Shown in pieces: positions 13,915-23,441 of a stretch of DNA of 64,000 bases. The translations under genes and the position numbers were made by a program. The DNA comes from an uncultured Eggerthella sp. (GTDB taxonomy: Bacteria; Actinomycetota; Coriobacteriia; Coriobacteriales; Eggerthellaceae), in contig CAUHNN010000011.1 of assembly GCA_959607715.1 (NCBI GenBank), positions 1 through 64,000 of the forward strand, in the 5' to 3' direction. How positions within the stretch are numbered: the first letter of the stretch is position 1; each line of letters opens with the position of its first letter. The notes beneath the pieces are model-generated. The model was not told where the DNA came from. It made no database searches and saw only the letters and a program-made list of their open reading frames with translations.

Positions 13915-16572
13915 GTGGCGCGTACGGTCATCTTCGTTTCATCATACGACCAGGCGGTTCACCTGCGTGAAGCGCGCGCGATGCGCGATCCTCGCGAAGC
14001 GTTCGACGTGACCGTCGCCACGCCTCGATCGTGGCTCGAAGACGAATGGGAAGTATGGGGCGACGAGCGTTCGATCATCACGTCGCTCGATCGCGTCTGC
14101 GCCGTGCGCAGTGTGCTTGCCGCCCATCCTGACGCTGCCCTTGGCGGCGATTGCCCTACGGATGGGGTCGTCAAGCTCGTAGCGCGCTTCTTCGCTGATG
14201 CCGCAGGCTCGGATGAGCTCGCTCGTGCAGGCGAAATCGATTTATCCGAAGCGGAGCGCGCCGTCGTTTCCCTTGCCGAGCCTTACCGCTCGTTCATTTC
14301 GGCCCACGGCTTCATCGAAGAAGGCGAGGCGCTTACCCGCATCGCCCCGTTTGTGGGGGACGTTTCTTTTCAGTGCGGCGAAGGATTCACACCTTCGCTT
14401 CCCTTCGTGCTCTTTCTGGAAAAGCAAGGGCTGAAGATCGGGAGCGACTCCATTCGCATCGCACCTGCCCCTGAAGGCGTCGCGCCGCGTTTTCTGTTCG
14501 CCGCAGGCCCGCAGGCCCGCTCGGCGCTTATCGCCGAAGAGCTTTGCCGCGCGCTTTCCCCGAACGTCGGGTGCGGCTCTGCGCTCGTGGTGGCTGCCGA
14601 TGCGCTTGCTCTTTACGAAGATATTTCACCGGCGTTTGCCGACCAGGGCGTGGCGGTCGCGGTATCCGCCAGCAAGCCCTTTTCCGAAACGGCGTTCGGT
14701 CGCGCATTCGGGGCCCTCTTCGATTTCCTGCTCGATGATCGCCATGACAAGCGCGCCCTTGTGGACTACCTGTCTTCTCCGCTCTCCGGGGTGGATCGGT
14801 CGAAAGCCGCGATGGTCGACTCGATGATTCGCGGTGACCGTCTTGTTTCCTTCGAAGAGCTCAAGGCCATGGCCCGCCTCGTCTCGCCCCATTTCGATAC
14901 TTTCGAAGAGCTGCTGATGGATGCGGACGCCTCGCTTCTGCTCGACTACTTCGAGGACGTCGTGTTTGCGCTGCCCGATTCCGACGGGGCTTTCGCCATG
15001 GAGCAGCTCGCTGCCATTACGGGATTGAGACGTGTGTACGAAACGGCCCGCACATGGGATCTCTCTCCGGCCGATCTTTCGTTCGCCCTCGCATCGCTGC
15101 AGGTAAACGCCTCTCGGGCGACTTCCAAGGATGATCCTCAGATCGTGATCTGCGGTATTTCCCAGGCGCCTGATTTCGCCTGCGATCCGTATGATGCCGT
15201 CGTCTCGTGCGACCTCGATGCGCGTTTCTACCCCGCAAGCGGCTCGCACGATGCCCTTGCCGCGCTCGAGGGGAAGATCGGCATGCGGGTAGACGACCGC
15301 ACACTCGACGACGCGCGCCGCGCGTTTGAATCCGTCAAGTCGGCGGCACGCAAGGTGTTCGCGTGCCAGCGCACGCTGAGCGTCGACGGCGACGATGTGT
15401 ATCCGGCGTTCTTCCTGGAAGAGTTCATCGACTGCTACCGCCGCGACGACGCCGATGCCGATGAGCTTGGTTTGCCGGCCGCTCTTGCCGACTGCGTCAC
15501 GCTGCGGGGAGAAGAGAACTACGTGTCCAATTCGCTGTGTTCTCCGGCCGAAGGGGAGGCCCAGGGTTTTCTTGCGCTCGACCCCGTTTCCCCGGGGCAT
15601 CTCGATTCGTCTTTCGTGGGCGCGCTCGTTCCTTCTCGCGTGAAGGAGGGCCCCCATGCGGGCAAGCTCATCCTTTCGCCTTCCGCGATCGAGCGGTACG
15701 TGAACTGCCCCCGTTCGTGGTTCATCGCCATGCGCGTTCGCCCCGATGCGCCCGATGAGAACCTCGGGCCGCTCGAGCAGGGCACGTTCGTCCACGCGGT
15801 GTTCGATCGGTTCTACCGTGCGCTGCCCGACGAGCTTGGTGAAGCGCGCGTGACGTCCGGCAATCTCGAGGCTGCGCGCACATTGTTCGATCGGGTTTTC
15901 GAAGAAGTGTTAGCTGAACAGCCCGACGAGCCCCAGACCCGCTACGTTCCTCGAGCCCCCATCGAATTCGCCGATGCCTATCAACTGAAGGGTCGCTTGA
16001 TGGAAGGGCTCGAGCTGCACGCCGACATGCTTGAAGGGTATGCGCCCTACGCGATGGAGCTGAGCATTTCACCCGAGGATGAAGTCGAGTACGCCGGCGT
16101 CGTCTTGCGTGGGCGCGTCGACCGCGTCGATGTTGACGGAGCGGGCCATTATGTTGTGCTTGACTACAAAGGGGGAGTGCTTGGCCATGAGGCGGGCTTC
16201 GACCCCGATGAGTCCGAGGCCGGCGTCGTCACCGAGCTTCCCGCGAAGATCCAGACGCTCATCTACGCGCGCGCCCTCGAGGGAAGGATCGAAGGGGCGC
16301 GCCCGGTCGGTGCGCTGTACCTGAGCTATCGTGCCCGCGAAGCATCGGGCTCGCTTGCGGGTTCCTACGACGATGCCCTGCTCGATATGGCCGGTTGGGC
16401 GAAGAGCGCTTCAGCCGTGAAGATGAACTTCGAGTCGTATCTCGACCAGATCGAGTCGTTGGTCGAGGAAAGGCTCGCCGGGCTTGCCCGAGGCGACGTT
16501 TCGCCCGATCCCCTTGGGCCCGGAGCGTGCCGATACTGTCCCGCCGTCGGATGTGAAAGGAGGATGGCGTGA
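13915..16572 (+). CDS. addB: AddB-like subunit of the AddAB (RexAB) helicase-nuclease
   Basis: Partner of AddA in double-strand-break end resection and loading of the recombinase. The 885-residue protein ends with a PD-(D/E)XK nuclease domain: SPSAIERYVNCPRSWF, GTFVHAVFDRFYR, GRVDRVDVD, VVLDYKGG and IQTLIYARALEG. The Cys in YVNCPRSWF plus the C-terminal CRYCPAVGC would bind the 4Fe-4S cluster of AddB nucleases. No Walker A (GxxGxGKT) exists, whereas Bacillus AddB has one; the N-terminus (TVIFVSSYDQAVHLREARAM) lacks it, as in RexB-type proteins. The start is GTG at 13915 with GGAAGGAGG upstream. Its stop overlaps the addA start by 4 bases, so the two are translationally coupled. Confidence 0.85.
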   Translation: MARTVIFVSSYDQAVHLREARAMRDPREAFDVTVATPRSWLEDEWEVWGDERSIITSLDRVCAVRSVLAAHPDAALGGDCPTDGVVKLVARFFADAAGSDELARAGEIDLSEAERAVVSLAEPYRSFISAHGFIEEGEALTRIAPFVGDVSFQCGEGFTPSLPFVLFLEKQGLKIGSDSIRIAPAPEGVAPRFLFAAGPQARSALIAEELCRALSPNVGCGSALVVAADALALYEDISPAFADQGVAVAVSASKPFSETAFGRAFGALFDFLLDDRHDKRALVDYLSSPLSGVDRSKAAMVDSMIRGDRLVSFEELKAMARLVSPHFDTFEELLMDADASLLLDYFEDVVFALPDSDGAFAMEQLAAITGLRRVYETARTWDLSPADLSFALASLQVNASRATSKDDPQIVICGISQAPDFACDPYDAVVSCDLDARFYPASGSHDALAALEGKIGMRVDDRTLDDARRAFESVKSAARKVFACQRTLSVDGDDVYPAFFLEEFIDCYRRDDADADELGLPAALADCVTLRGEENYVSNSLCSPAEGEAQGFLALDPVSPGHLDSSFVGALVPSRVKEGPHAGKLILSPSAIERYVNCPRSWFIAMRVRPDAPDENLGPLEQGTFVHAVFDRFYRALPDELGEARVTSGNLEAARTLFDRVFEEVLAEQPDEPQTRYVPRAPIEFADAYQLKGRLMEGLELHADMLEGYAPYAMELSISPEDEVEYAGVVLRGRVDRVDVDGAGHYVVLDYKGGVLGHEAGFDPDESEAGVVTELPAKIQTLIYARALEGRIEGARPVGALYLSYRAREASGSLAGSYDDALLDMAGWAKSASAVKMNFESYLDQIESLVEERLAGLARGDVSPDPLGPGACRYCPAVGCERRMA

Positions 16573-19500
16573 ACCTCGATTCCTGCACGCCAGGTCAGCG
16601 TGAAATCATAACGACCCTCGATAAGCCCCTCATGGTTTCGGCGGGTGCGGGCAGCGGCAAAACCTTCACGCTCACGCAGCGCATCGCCTATGCCCTGGAA
16701 AGCGAATCGTCGGGAATCGACGGCATCGATTCGATCATGGCGATCACCTTCACGCGCAAGGCGGCAGGCGAGCTTAAGGCGCGCGTCAAACGCCGCCTTC
16801 TCGACCTTGGCCGCGAAGAGGATGCGCTCAAAGTCGATGATGCGTGGATTTCCACCATTCATGGCGCGTGTTCCCGCATCCTGCGCGAACACGCGTTAGA
16901 GCTTGGGATCGATCCGGGCTTCGAGGTTCTCTCGGAAACCGACGTGTCCAGGTTGCGAGGAGACGCGATGGACCGTGTTCTCGATGAAGTGCGCGAAAGC
17001 GACGAACACTCGCTTCTGCGCTTCGTGAACTCGATCGGCATGCGCTCCCAATCGCCGAATTCCCCGAGCGTCGAGCGCTACATCGATGCACTCACCGATC
17101 GCGTCAAGGCGCTTCCCGGTGGGTTTTCCGCCCTTGCCCCCGAAGGCGATATGCCTGATGCGCGCGCTCTGCTTCGGCGCATGGTGATGCTGGGGGAGAC
17201 CTTCCTCGAGTGTCTCGAGTCCCTGACGGGGAAGAAAACGAAGGCCGACGAGGCGAATCGCGCCGATGTTGAGGCGGCGCTGAAGGCGGCGAATTCCTAT
17301 CTCGATAGCGCGCCCATCATCGACTTCTCCGATCCCGCCTTCGATGCTGGGCGCTACGCCCGGGTGTTCTTCTCGTTCCCGAAGACGAGCCCGAAGTACC
17401 GCACGAAAGACGGCGACCCTTCCTTCTTCGCCGACTACCGCGTTGAGTACGCCGAGCTCGGCCTCGAAGCTGAAGCGGGTCTGGCTATGCGCGAGCTGCG
17501 CTTCGTCGTCGAGCTCGCTCAGCGTGTCGATGCAGCGTATTCGCAGCTCAAGGGGGCATCACGTCTCGACAACACCGATCTGCTCCAAGGCGCGTGGCGC
17601 GCACTCGAGGAAAACCCTGAGATCTGCCGGGATTATCGCGAGCGTTTCAAGATGATCATGATCGACGAATTCCAGGATACCGATGAGCTTCAGGTGGCGC
17701 TCGTCCGCAAGCTCGCCGCCCCCGATCTGTCGAATGTCTGCACCGTCGGCGACGCGCAGCAGAGCATCTATCGGTTCCGTGGCGCCGACGTCAACGTGTT
17801 CTACGGGTACCGCGATCTGCTCGAAGGCGATGGCTTCGATGCGCGCTTCGTCAGTCTGCCCGATAATTTCCGCAGCCATGCCGATGTGCTTTCGTGCGTC
17901 GACGCCATCTTCTCTCAGCCCGCCGTGTTCGGCGATCGCTTCCTGTCGCTTGCCCCTAAGGGCGCCATCAACGACGTCGACGATCCGCTGTTCGCATCGT
18001 GCCCGCGTATCTCGATGGCGGTGTTCGACTACCGTCGCGGCGGTCCCGGGGTTGCGGCCGCCACCGAAGCGTGCGCCGATCGCATCGCCGCCCATTTCGC
18101 CGATTTGCGCCAAGCGGGCGCGGAGCCCAGTTCGATGGTCGTGCTGCTCGGGAAGATGAGCAACGTCGACGTGTACGCCGGCGCGTTGCGGCGCGCCGGG
18201 TTCGAGTGCATCGTCGCCGGGGGCAGCACCTTCTCCGCTGCCGAGGAAGTGGGCTTGGTCGCTTCGTTGCTGCGTTTTCTCTCCAATGCGTCGGACGATG
18301 AGGCGCTCTATCGCATCCTCGCCTCCGAGCTGTTTTCCGTAGGCGACGCGGGGCTGCTCCATTTGACCTCGCGCTACGACTCGAAGGGCATCCTTCGCCG
18401 CCGGCCCCTTTCGACGGGTTTCGCCGCGTGGGATCGCGAGCGCTCGTCGGCCGGCCTTCCCGAAGTGGAGAACGATCGCGTCGATTTCGCCTTCCTGACG
18501 TTGCGCGAGGTGCAGGCATGCGCCCGTCGCTTCGGCGCTGCGCGCGCCCTGACCGATCTTCTTCGCAGGAGCGGTTGGCTTGCCCGTCTTGAATGCGAAG
18601 GCGCGCGTGGGCAGGCGGTTGTCGGCAACCTTTCCAAGGCGCTGCGCATGGTGACCGATCTCGAGGCGAAGGGCATCGGCCTGCCGCGTTTGGCCGATCG
18701 CTTCTCCGAGGATTGCGCAACGCTCAAGCTCACGCCCGGAACGCTTGCCACCGCATCGTCCGACTTCGTGCGCATCATGACGGTGCATGCCAGCAAGGGC
18801 TTGGAATTCGACCACGTTGCGCTTGGCGATATGCGCTTCGACGCCAGCTCGAGCGATCTGGTCGCGGAAAACATCGAAGGTCGCACGTACCTCTCGATGC
18901 GCCCGGTTGCGGCGGCGCCGGTCCGTTCGGTTGTCACAGCTTTGCGCGGCTACCTCGATCCTCCGCTTGGGGTGGCTGATGAGGTGACGAGCGCGGTGGA
19001 GGCCGGCGAGTGCGCATTCGCTCTCGAGGAATACCAGAAAAGCCAAGAGCTTTCCGAAGCGCATCGCCTTCTCTACGTCGCGCTCACCCGCGCGGTAAAG
19101 TCGCTGTTCGTCGGCATCTCCTACTTGGGCAACCAGAAAGGCACGCTCGCGGGGAAGGGGGTGCTTGGGGATCTCCACGCAGCCTTCAAGTGGGATTCCA
19201 CGCCCGACGCTCCCGTTCAGACGTTCTCCTACGGCGCAAGCAGCCCCCTTTGCTTGGAGTACACGCTTCTCGATAAACCGAGGGAAGAAGAGCGCGCACC
19301 CGTTCGCGAAGCCCCCGCCTTCCTCATCCCCGCGCGCCCGCTCGAGCCCGCGCCGCCGTCCGATCCTTGGCGAAGGACTCACGAGGAAGTGTTCTCATAT
19401 TCCTCCATCGCCCCCAAGGACCATGGTTCTGTCGAAGGCGGCGAGCCGGCGCTCGATCCGAAGGCGCCGCAAGATGCTCCGATGTTCGTCGATCCCGATT

Positions 19501-20075
19501 TCGAACGTGCCGACGCCACGGCGCTCGGCAGCGCGTTTCACCGCTTGGCTCAGCGCGCCATCGGGAGTTGGAAGGGTGGGACGCTGTCGTGCCCGGACGC
19601 CGATGCCGTTGCGGCCCAGGCGCATCGCTATCGCCTCACCGCGATGCAGACCGAGCGCCTCCACGCCGCCCTTTCCCGATGGTTCGCCAGCGATGTCGCC
19701 CGCGATCTGGTCGTCTCAGGCGCGCCGCGTGCCGAGGTTCCGTTCATGGTCGCTTTCGAAGATGAAGGGGTCTTTCTCGAAGGGGAGATCGACGCATTTT
19801 CCGTCGATGATGCGGGCATCGTCCACTTGGTCGATTACAAGACGGGTGGATCTCTCGAGGAAACGAGCGAGGCGCTGTTTGAGAAGCATCGTCTGCAGGC
19901 GTCGTGCTACGCCTACGCGCTTTTCCTCCAGGGCTATGCCGGCGTCGAGGCCGCTTTCGTGCGCGTCGAGATCGAGGATGGCGACCATCCCGGTCAGCCG
20001 CAGGTGCAGAGGTATTCTTTCGATGCCTCCGAACGCGACGAGCTGGGTTCGTTGATTCTGTCGACGCGTGGGTAG
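16569..20075 (+). CDS. addA: AddA: UvrD-type helicase with C-terminal RecB-like nuclease
   Basis: The motor and 3'-strand nuclease of AddAB. The 1168-residue protein has the Walker A loop VSAGAGSGKTFTLTQ (about 23-37), AITFTRKAAGELK, the DEXX-type motif MIMIDEFQDTDELQ, VGDAQQSIYRFRGAD and DFVRIMTVHASKGLEFDHV, plus RLLYVALTRAVKSL; these are SF1A helicase motifs. The C-terminal nuclease contains LGSAFHRLAQRA, LEGEIDAF and IVHLVDYKTGGS with the Asp...Asp-Tyr-Lys active site. It starts with GTG at 16569, overlapping addB by 4 bases. About 50 bases separate it from rarA, so the recombination genes probably share a transcript. Confidence 0.92.
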   Translation: MNLDSCTPGQREIITTLDKPLMVSAGAGSGKTFTLTQRIAYALESESSGIDGIDSIMAITFTRKAAGELKARVKRRLLDLGREEDALKVDDAWISTIHGACSRILREHALELGIDPGFEVLSETDVSRLRGDAMDRVLDEVRESDEHSLLRFVNSIGMRSQSPNSPSVERYIDALTDRVKALPGGFSALAPEGDMPDARALLRRMVMLGETFLECLESLTGKKTKADEANRADVEAALKAANSYLDSAPIIDFSDPAFDAGRYARVFFSFPKTSPKYRTKDGDPSFFADYRVEYAELGLEAEAGLAMRELRFVVELAQRVDAAYSQLKGASRLDNTDLLQGAWRALEENPEICRDYRERFKMIMIDEFQDTDELQVALVRKLAAPDLSNVCTVGDAQQSIYRFRGADVNVFYGYRDLLEGDGFDARFVSLPDNFRSHADVLSCVDAIFSQPAVFGDRFLSLAPKGAINDVDDPLFASCPRISMAVFDYRRGGPGVAAATEACADRIAAHFADLRQAGAEPSSMVVLLGKMSNVDVYAGALRRAGFECIVAGGSTFSAAEEVGLVASLLRFLSNASDDEALYRILASELFSVGDAGLLHLTSRYDSKGILRRRPLSTGFAAWDRERSSAGLPEVENDRVDFAFLTLREVQACARRFGAARALTDLLRRSGWLARLECEGARGQAVVGNLSKALRMVTDLEAKGIGLPRLADRFSEDCATLKLTPGTLATASSDFVRIMTVHASKGLEFDHVALGDMRFDASSSDLVAENIEGRTYLSMRPVAAAPVRSVVTALRGYLDPPLGVADEVTSAVEAGECAFALEEYQKSQELSEAHRLLYVALTRAVKSLFVGISYLGNQKGTLAGKGVLGDLHAAFKWDSTPDAPVQTFSYGASSPLCLEYTLLDKPREEERAPVREAPAFLIPARPLEPAPPSDPWRRTHEEVFSYSSIAPKDHGSVEGGEPALDPKAPQDAPMFVDPDFERADATALGSAFHRLAQRAIGSWKGGTLSCPDADAVAAQAHRYRLTAMQTERLHAALSRWFASDVARDLVVSGAPRAEVPFMVAFEDEGVFLEGEIDAFSVDDAGIVHLVDYKTGGSLEETSEALFEKHRLQASCYAYALFLQGYAGVEAAFVRVEIEDGDHPGQPQVQRYSFDASERDELGSLILSTRG

Positions 20076-20126
20076 GAAGGCGACGGGAGGCTTCGTTGCC
20101 GCGCTCCATCTGATAAGCTGAACGCT

Positions 20127-21425
20127 ATGGATACGCTATTCACAGAGATGGAGAACAACGAGCGTTTGAAGCACGCTCCGCTTGCGGTGCGCATGCGCCC
20201 GCGTACGCTCGATGATCTCATCGGCCAGGATCAGGCACTCGGTCCGGGCACGTGGCTTCGCTCCGCCATCGAGCACGATACCTTGTCGTCGGTCATCTTC
20301 TACGGGCCTGCGGGCACGGGCAAAACCTCGATCGCGCATGTGATCGCGGAAACGACCCATTCCCATTTCGTCGAGGTGTCCGCCATCGGCGGAACCGTTG
20401 CCGATCTACGACGCGAGATAGCCGATGCCGACAAGCGCCTGCTTCATCAGGGGATGCGCACGATCCTGTTCGTCGACGAGATCCATCGGTTCAACCGAAG
20501 CCAGCAGGACGCGTTGCTTCATGCGGTTGAAGACGGCATCGTCGTCCTTATCGGCGCAACGACGGAAAACCCGTTTTTCGAAGTGAACTCGGCGCTTTTG
20601 TCGCGCTCGCGCGTGGTGGAGCTCCATTCCCTTTCCGACGAGTCCCTCATGAAGATCGTCGAGCATGCCCTCGAAAGCGATCGGGGGCTGGCAGGGGAAT
20701 TCTCCCTCGATGACGAGGCGCGCGAAGCGCTGCTGCTCCTTGCCTCGGGCGATGCGCGCAGCGCCCTGAACACGTTGTCGCTCGCCGCCGATCTGGCTCG
20801 CGCCGCGAAGAGCGACGCGATCACCGCCGATATGGTGACGAGCGCCGTTCCCCATCGCGCTCTGCCCTATGACAAGGGGCAGGACATGCACTACGACGTG
20901 ATCTCCGCCTTCATCAAGTCCATGCGCGGTTCCGATCCCGATGCGGCGCTGTACTGGCTGGCGCGCATGATCGACGGCGGGGAAGACCCGAAGTTCATCG
21001 CGCGCCGCATCTTCATCTTCGCCGCTGAAGACGTCGGCAACGCCGATCCCCAGGCGGTGCTCATCGGCGAGGCGGCGTTTCGCGCCGCCGAGGTGATCGG
21101 CTATCCAGAGTGCCGCATCAATCTGGCTCAAGCGGCGGTCTACATGGCGCTCGCCCCCAAGTCGAACGCGTCGTACGCCGGCTTGGGCAAGGCGTTTTCC
21201 GAGATCCGCCATGGGCCTTTGCGCGCTGTGCCCGATCACCTTCGCGATCGCCATCGCCCCGGCGCCGAGGAGTACGGCGACTATCTCTACCCCCATTCCT
21301 ACCCGCCGGGCTACGTCGAGCAGCAATACCTTCCCGACGGGCTTGAGCGCGGGGCGTTCTTCGAGCCTGGTGAGCGCGGTTGGGAACGGTATCGTGTCGA
21401 TGCCGCGCTGCGCGATAGAACTTGA
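20127..21425 (+). CDS. rarA: Replication-associated recombination protein A (RarA/MgsA), AAA+ ATPase
   Basis: A clamp-loader-related ATPase that acts at stalled forks together with single-strand-binding protein. The 432-residue protein has the N-terminal RMRPRTLDDLIGQDQALGPG, Walker A YGPAGTGKTSIAHVI, Walker B TILFVDEIHRFNRSQQDALL, sensor 1 LIGATTENPFFEVNSALLSR and the C-terminal tetramerisation region (YDVISAFIKSMRGSDPDAAL, APKSNASYAGLG). The length is normal for the family. The start ATG at 20127 lies 51 bases after addA. It is probably the last of an addB-addA-rarA unit. Confidence 0.95.
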   Translation: MDTLFTEMENNERLKHAPLAVRMRPRTLDDLIGQDQALGPGTWLRSAIEHDTLSSVIFYGPAGTGKTSIAHVIAETTHSHFVEVSAIGGTVADLRREIADADKRLLHQGMRTILFVDEIHRFNRSQQDALLHAVEDGIVVLIGATTENPFFEVNSALLSRSRVVELHSLSDESLMKIVEHALESDRGLAGEFSLDDEAREALLLLASGDARSALNTLSLAADLARAAKSDAITADMVTSAVPHRALPYDKGQDMHYDVISAFIKSMRGSDPDAALYWLARMIDGGEDPKFIARRIFIFAAEDVGNADPQAVLIGEAAFRAAEVIGYPECRINLAQAAVYMALAPKSNASYAGLGKAFSEIRHGPLRAVPDHLRDRHRPGAEEYGDYLYPHSYPPGYVEQQYLPDGLERGAFFEPGERGWERYRVDAALRDRT

Positions 21426-21467
21426 CCTGCTTAGTGGTATATTCTGAAGCTGATCAAAGGAGGAAAG

Positions 21468-22103
21468 ATGGAATTGTTCGACTCTCTTGTTCCCGTCGGC
21501 ATCGTGCTCGTCTGCATCGCGGGCGTCGTTGCCTTAGGCGCCCTCGCCTATATGCTCATCACTATGACGAAATCGATGAAGGAAACCTTCGACAAGGTTA
21601 ATCCGCTTATCGACCAAGCTCAGGAAGCGCTCGATGCGACTAAGCCCGCTCTCGAGCGCATCGATCCCTTGATGGAGCGCATCACCCTCACCGTCGATGC
21701 CGCCAATCTCGAGATCATGCGCGTCGATCAGATCCTCGAAGACGTGAACGCCATCACGGTCAACGTTTCGAAGGCGACCGAATCCCTCGACACCATCACC
21801 TCGGCTCCGCTCGACGCCATCTCCTCGGTCACCGGCCGCCTGCGCGGGTGCATCGCTCCGTTCAAGCACAGCGAGAAGCCCTGCGCCGCCACGTCCGCCC
21901 AGATGATCGACGAGAAGCTCGATTGCGTTGAAGACAAGGTGGCCAATGCCCAGGCGCGTGCCGACGCCAAGCGCGCCGTCCGCGACGAGGCCATCCGCGA
22001 TCGCGTCGCTTCCCAGGAGCGAACCAACGAGATGTCCTCCAACATCAAAGACGCGGTATCCGCACAGATCAACCGCGACGCCGATTCTGCCCAGAGCCTC
22101 TAG
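21468..22103 (+). CDS. DUF948-like membrane protein with coiled coil
   Basis: This 211-residue protein has one N-terminal transmembrane segment (VPVGIVLVCIAGVVALGALA, about 8-27). A long amphipathic helical region (about 33-120) follows, with regularly spaced hydrophobics (IDQAQEALDATKPALERIDP, VDAANLEIMRVDQILEDVNA). The architecture matches the DUF948 / YtxG general-stress type proteins, which are often next to cell-envelope genes and are of unknown function. The C-terminal third is charged and likely disordered. AAAGGAGG precedes the ATG at 21468. The stop is 2 bases before the next gene, an AI-2E-family membrane protein, so the two form an operon. Confidence 0.7.
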   Translation: MELFDSLVPVGIVLVCIAGVVALGALAYMLITMTKSMKETFDKVNPLIDQAQEALDATKPALERIDPLMERITLTVDAANLEIMRVDQILEDVNAITVNVSKATESLDTITSAPLDAISSVTGRLRGCIAPFKHSEKPCAATSAQMIDEKLDCVEDKVANAQARADAKRAVRDEAIRDRVASQERTNEMSSNIKDAVSAQINRDADSAQSL

Positions 22104-22105
22104 AC

Positions 22106-23386
22106 GTGGGTAACGACGTGTTCGCTCGCGCTCTCGATGACGAGCTGCGCGAAGAAGAGCTCAAGACTTTGAAGGCAAGGCGCCGGCTTTACGTCGGCGT
22201 CTTCGTCATTGTGTTCTTCGTTCTCATCTACCTTGCCGGTCAGGTTCTCAACGTGCTGGCTACCCCGGTTGCCATCATGGTGTGGACGACCATCATCGTC
22301 TTTTGCCTTCGCGGCCCTGTGAACTACCTCGAGGAACGGGGCGTCAATCGCCTTATCGGCACGACGTTGGCCTTCATCCTCATGTTCGGCGTCCTTGCGG
22401 CCATGGGCTGGATGCTCTTCTCGCCGGTGTTCGGCCTCGGCGGGCAGTTCGTCGCGCTGTTCGATCGCGTTCCCGACCAGATCGCCGCCATCACGGCATG
22501 GTGGAACCAGCTCTACGGTCAGTATTCCTACCTTCTTCAAGACCCCAACATCGACAAGTGGATCAACGATGCGCTGACGTCGGTCGGCAAATGGTTCTCG
22601 ACCCTCGCGGCGTCGAGCGCCGAAGGCATCGTCTTCGTCGGCTCGGGCGTGGCCACGTCGGCTATGGTGATCGGCTTTTCCTTCGTCGTCGCCTTCTGGA
22701 TGCTCATGGAGCTGCCCGCGCTCGGTCGCGAGGTGAAACGCCTCTTCGGTCCGCGCTTCCGCGAAGACCTCGACCTGATCTACTTCACCGGCACGCGCGT
22801 CATGGGCGGCTACATCAAGGGGACCATCTTCCAATGCGTCGTCATCGGCGTCGGCTGCGGCATCGGTTTCGCGTTCATGGGTATTCCAAGCGCGGCGGCG
22901 CTCGGCGTCATCACCGGTCTGCTCAACATCATCCCCGTCATCGGCCCGTGGCTCGGCGGCGGGTTGGCGGCGATCGTGGGCGTCTTCGTTTCCCCGCTTG
23001 TCGCCCTCATCGCGCTGATCTACACGATCGTTGTGCAGCAGGTCGTCTACACCTTCGTCTCCCCGAAGATCATGGGAAATTCCGTCGATATCCACCCTGC
23101 GCTCGTCATCCTCGCCTTGATGATCGGCTCTGCTCTGGGATTCGCGATGAGCGGCATGGTGGGCAGCATCGTCGGCATGCTCGCCTCGATTCCCGCCGTC
23201 GCGTTCATCAAATCGCTGTTCGTCTACTACTTCGAGAAGTCGACGGGGCGCGTTATCGTTGCGCCTGACGGCGTGGTTTTCAAGGGCAATCCTGCTGGAT
23301 CGGAAGTCAATCCCGTGGCCGATGCCACCGGTGAATTTTCCGTTCCCGATCTAGCGGCCTTTGAATCGAAGCACGGCAAATCCTGA
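22106..23386 (+). CDS. AI-2E family transporter (PerM/YdiK-like membrane protein)
   Basis: This 426-residue polytopic membrane protein has seven or eight hydrophobic segments, including VFVIVFFVLIYLAGQVL near residue 35 and LGVITGLLNIIPVIGPWLGG near 275. The second contains the family's N-I-I-P-x-x-G-P signature. It also has a large extracytoplasmic domain (about 105-180). Members include the AI-2 exporter TqsA and Na+/H+ antiporter-like proteins; the substrate cannot be deduced. The C-terminal ~55 residues are soluble. The start is GTG at 22106, immediately after the DUF948-like gene. alaS follows after 55 bases. Confidence 0.85.
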   Translation: MGNDVFARALDDELREEELKTLKARRRLYVGVFVIVFFVLIYLAGQVLNVLATPVAIMVWTTIIVFCLRGPVNYLEERGVNRLIGTTLAFILMFGVLAAMGWMLFSPVFGLGGQFVALFDRVPDQIAAITAWWNQLYGQYSYLLQDPNIDKWINDALTSVGKWFSTLAASSAEGIVFVGSGVATSAMVIGFSFVVAFWMLMELPALGREVKRLFGPRFREDLDLIYFTGTRVMGGYIKGTIFQCVVIGVGCGIGFAFMGIPSAAALGVITGLLNIIPVIGPWLGGGLAAIVGVFVSPLVALIALIYTIVVQQVVYTFVSPKIMGNSVDIHPALVILALMIGSALGFAMSGMVGSIVGMLASIPAVAFIKSLFVYYFEKSTGRVIVAPDGVVFKGNPAGSEVNPVADATGEFSVPDLAAFESKHGKS

Positions 23387-23441
23387 TACCATATATTTTT
23401 GCGCACTTTAGAGAACCGCTTTCGTTGAAGAGGAAACGTAT

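Noticed and set aside
17559..19382. Long minus-strand open frame inside addA
   Set aside because: It is antisense to conserved helicase motifs and has no start context or homology.
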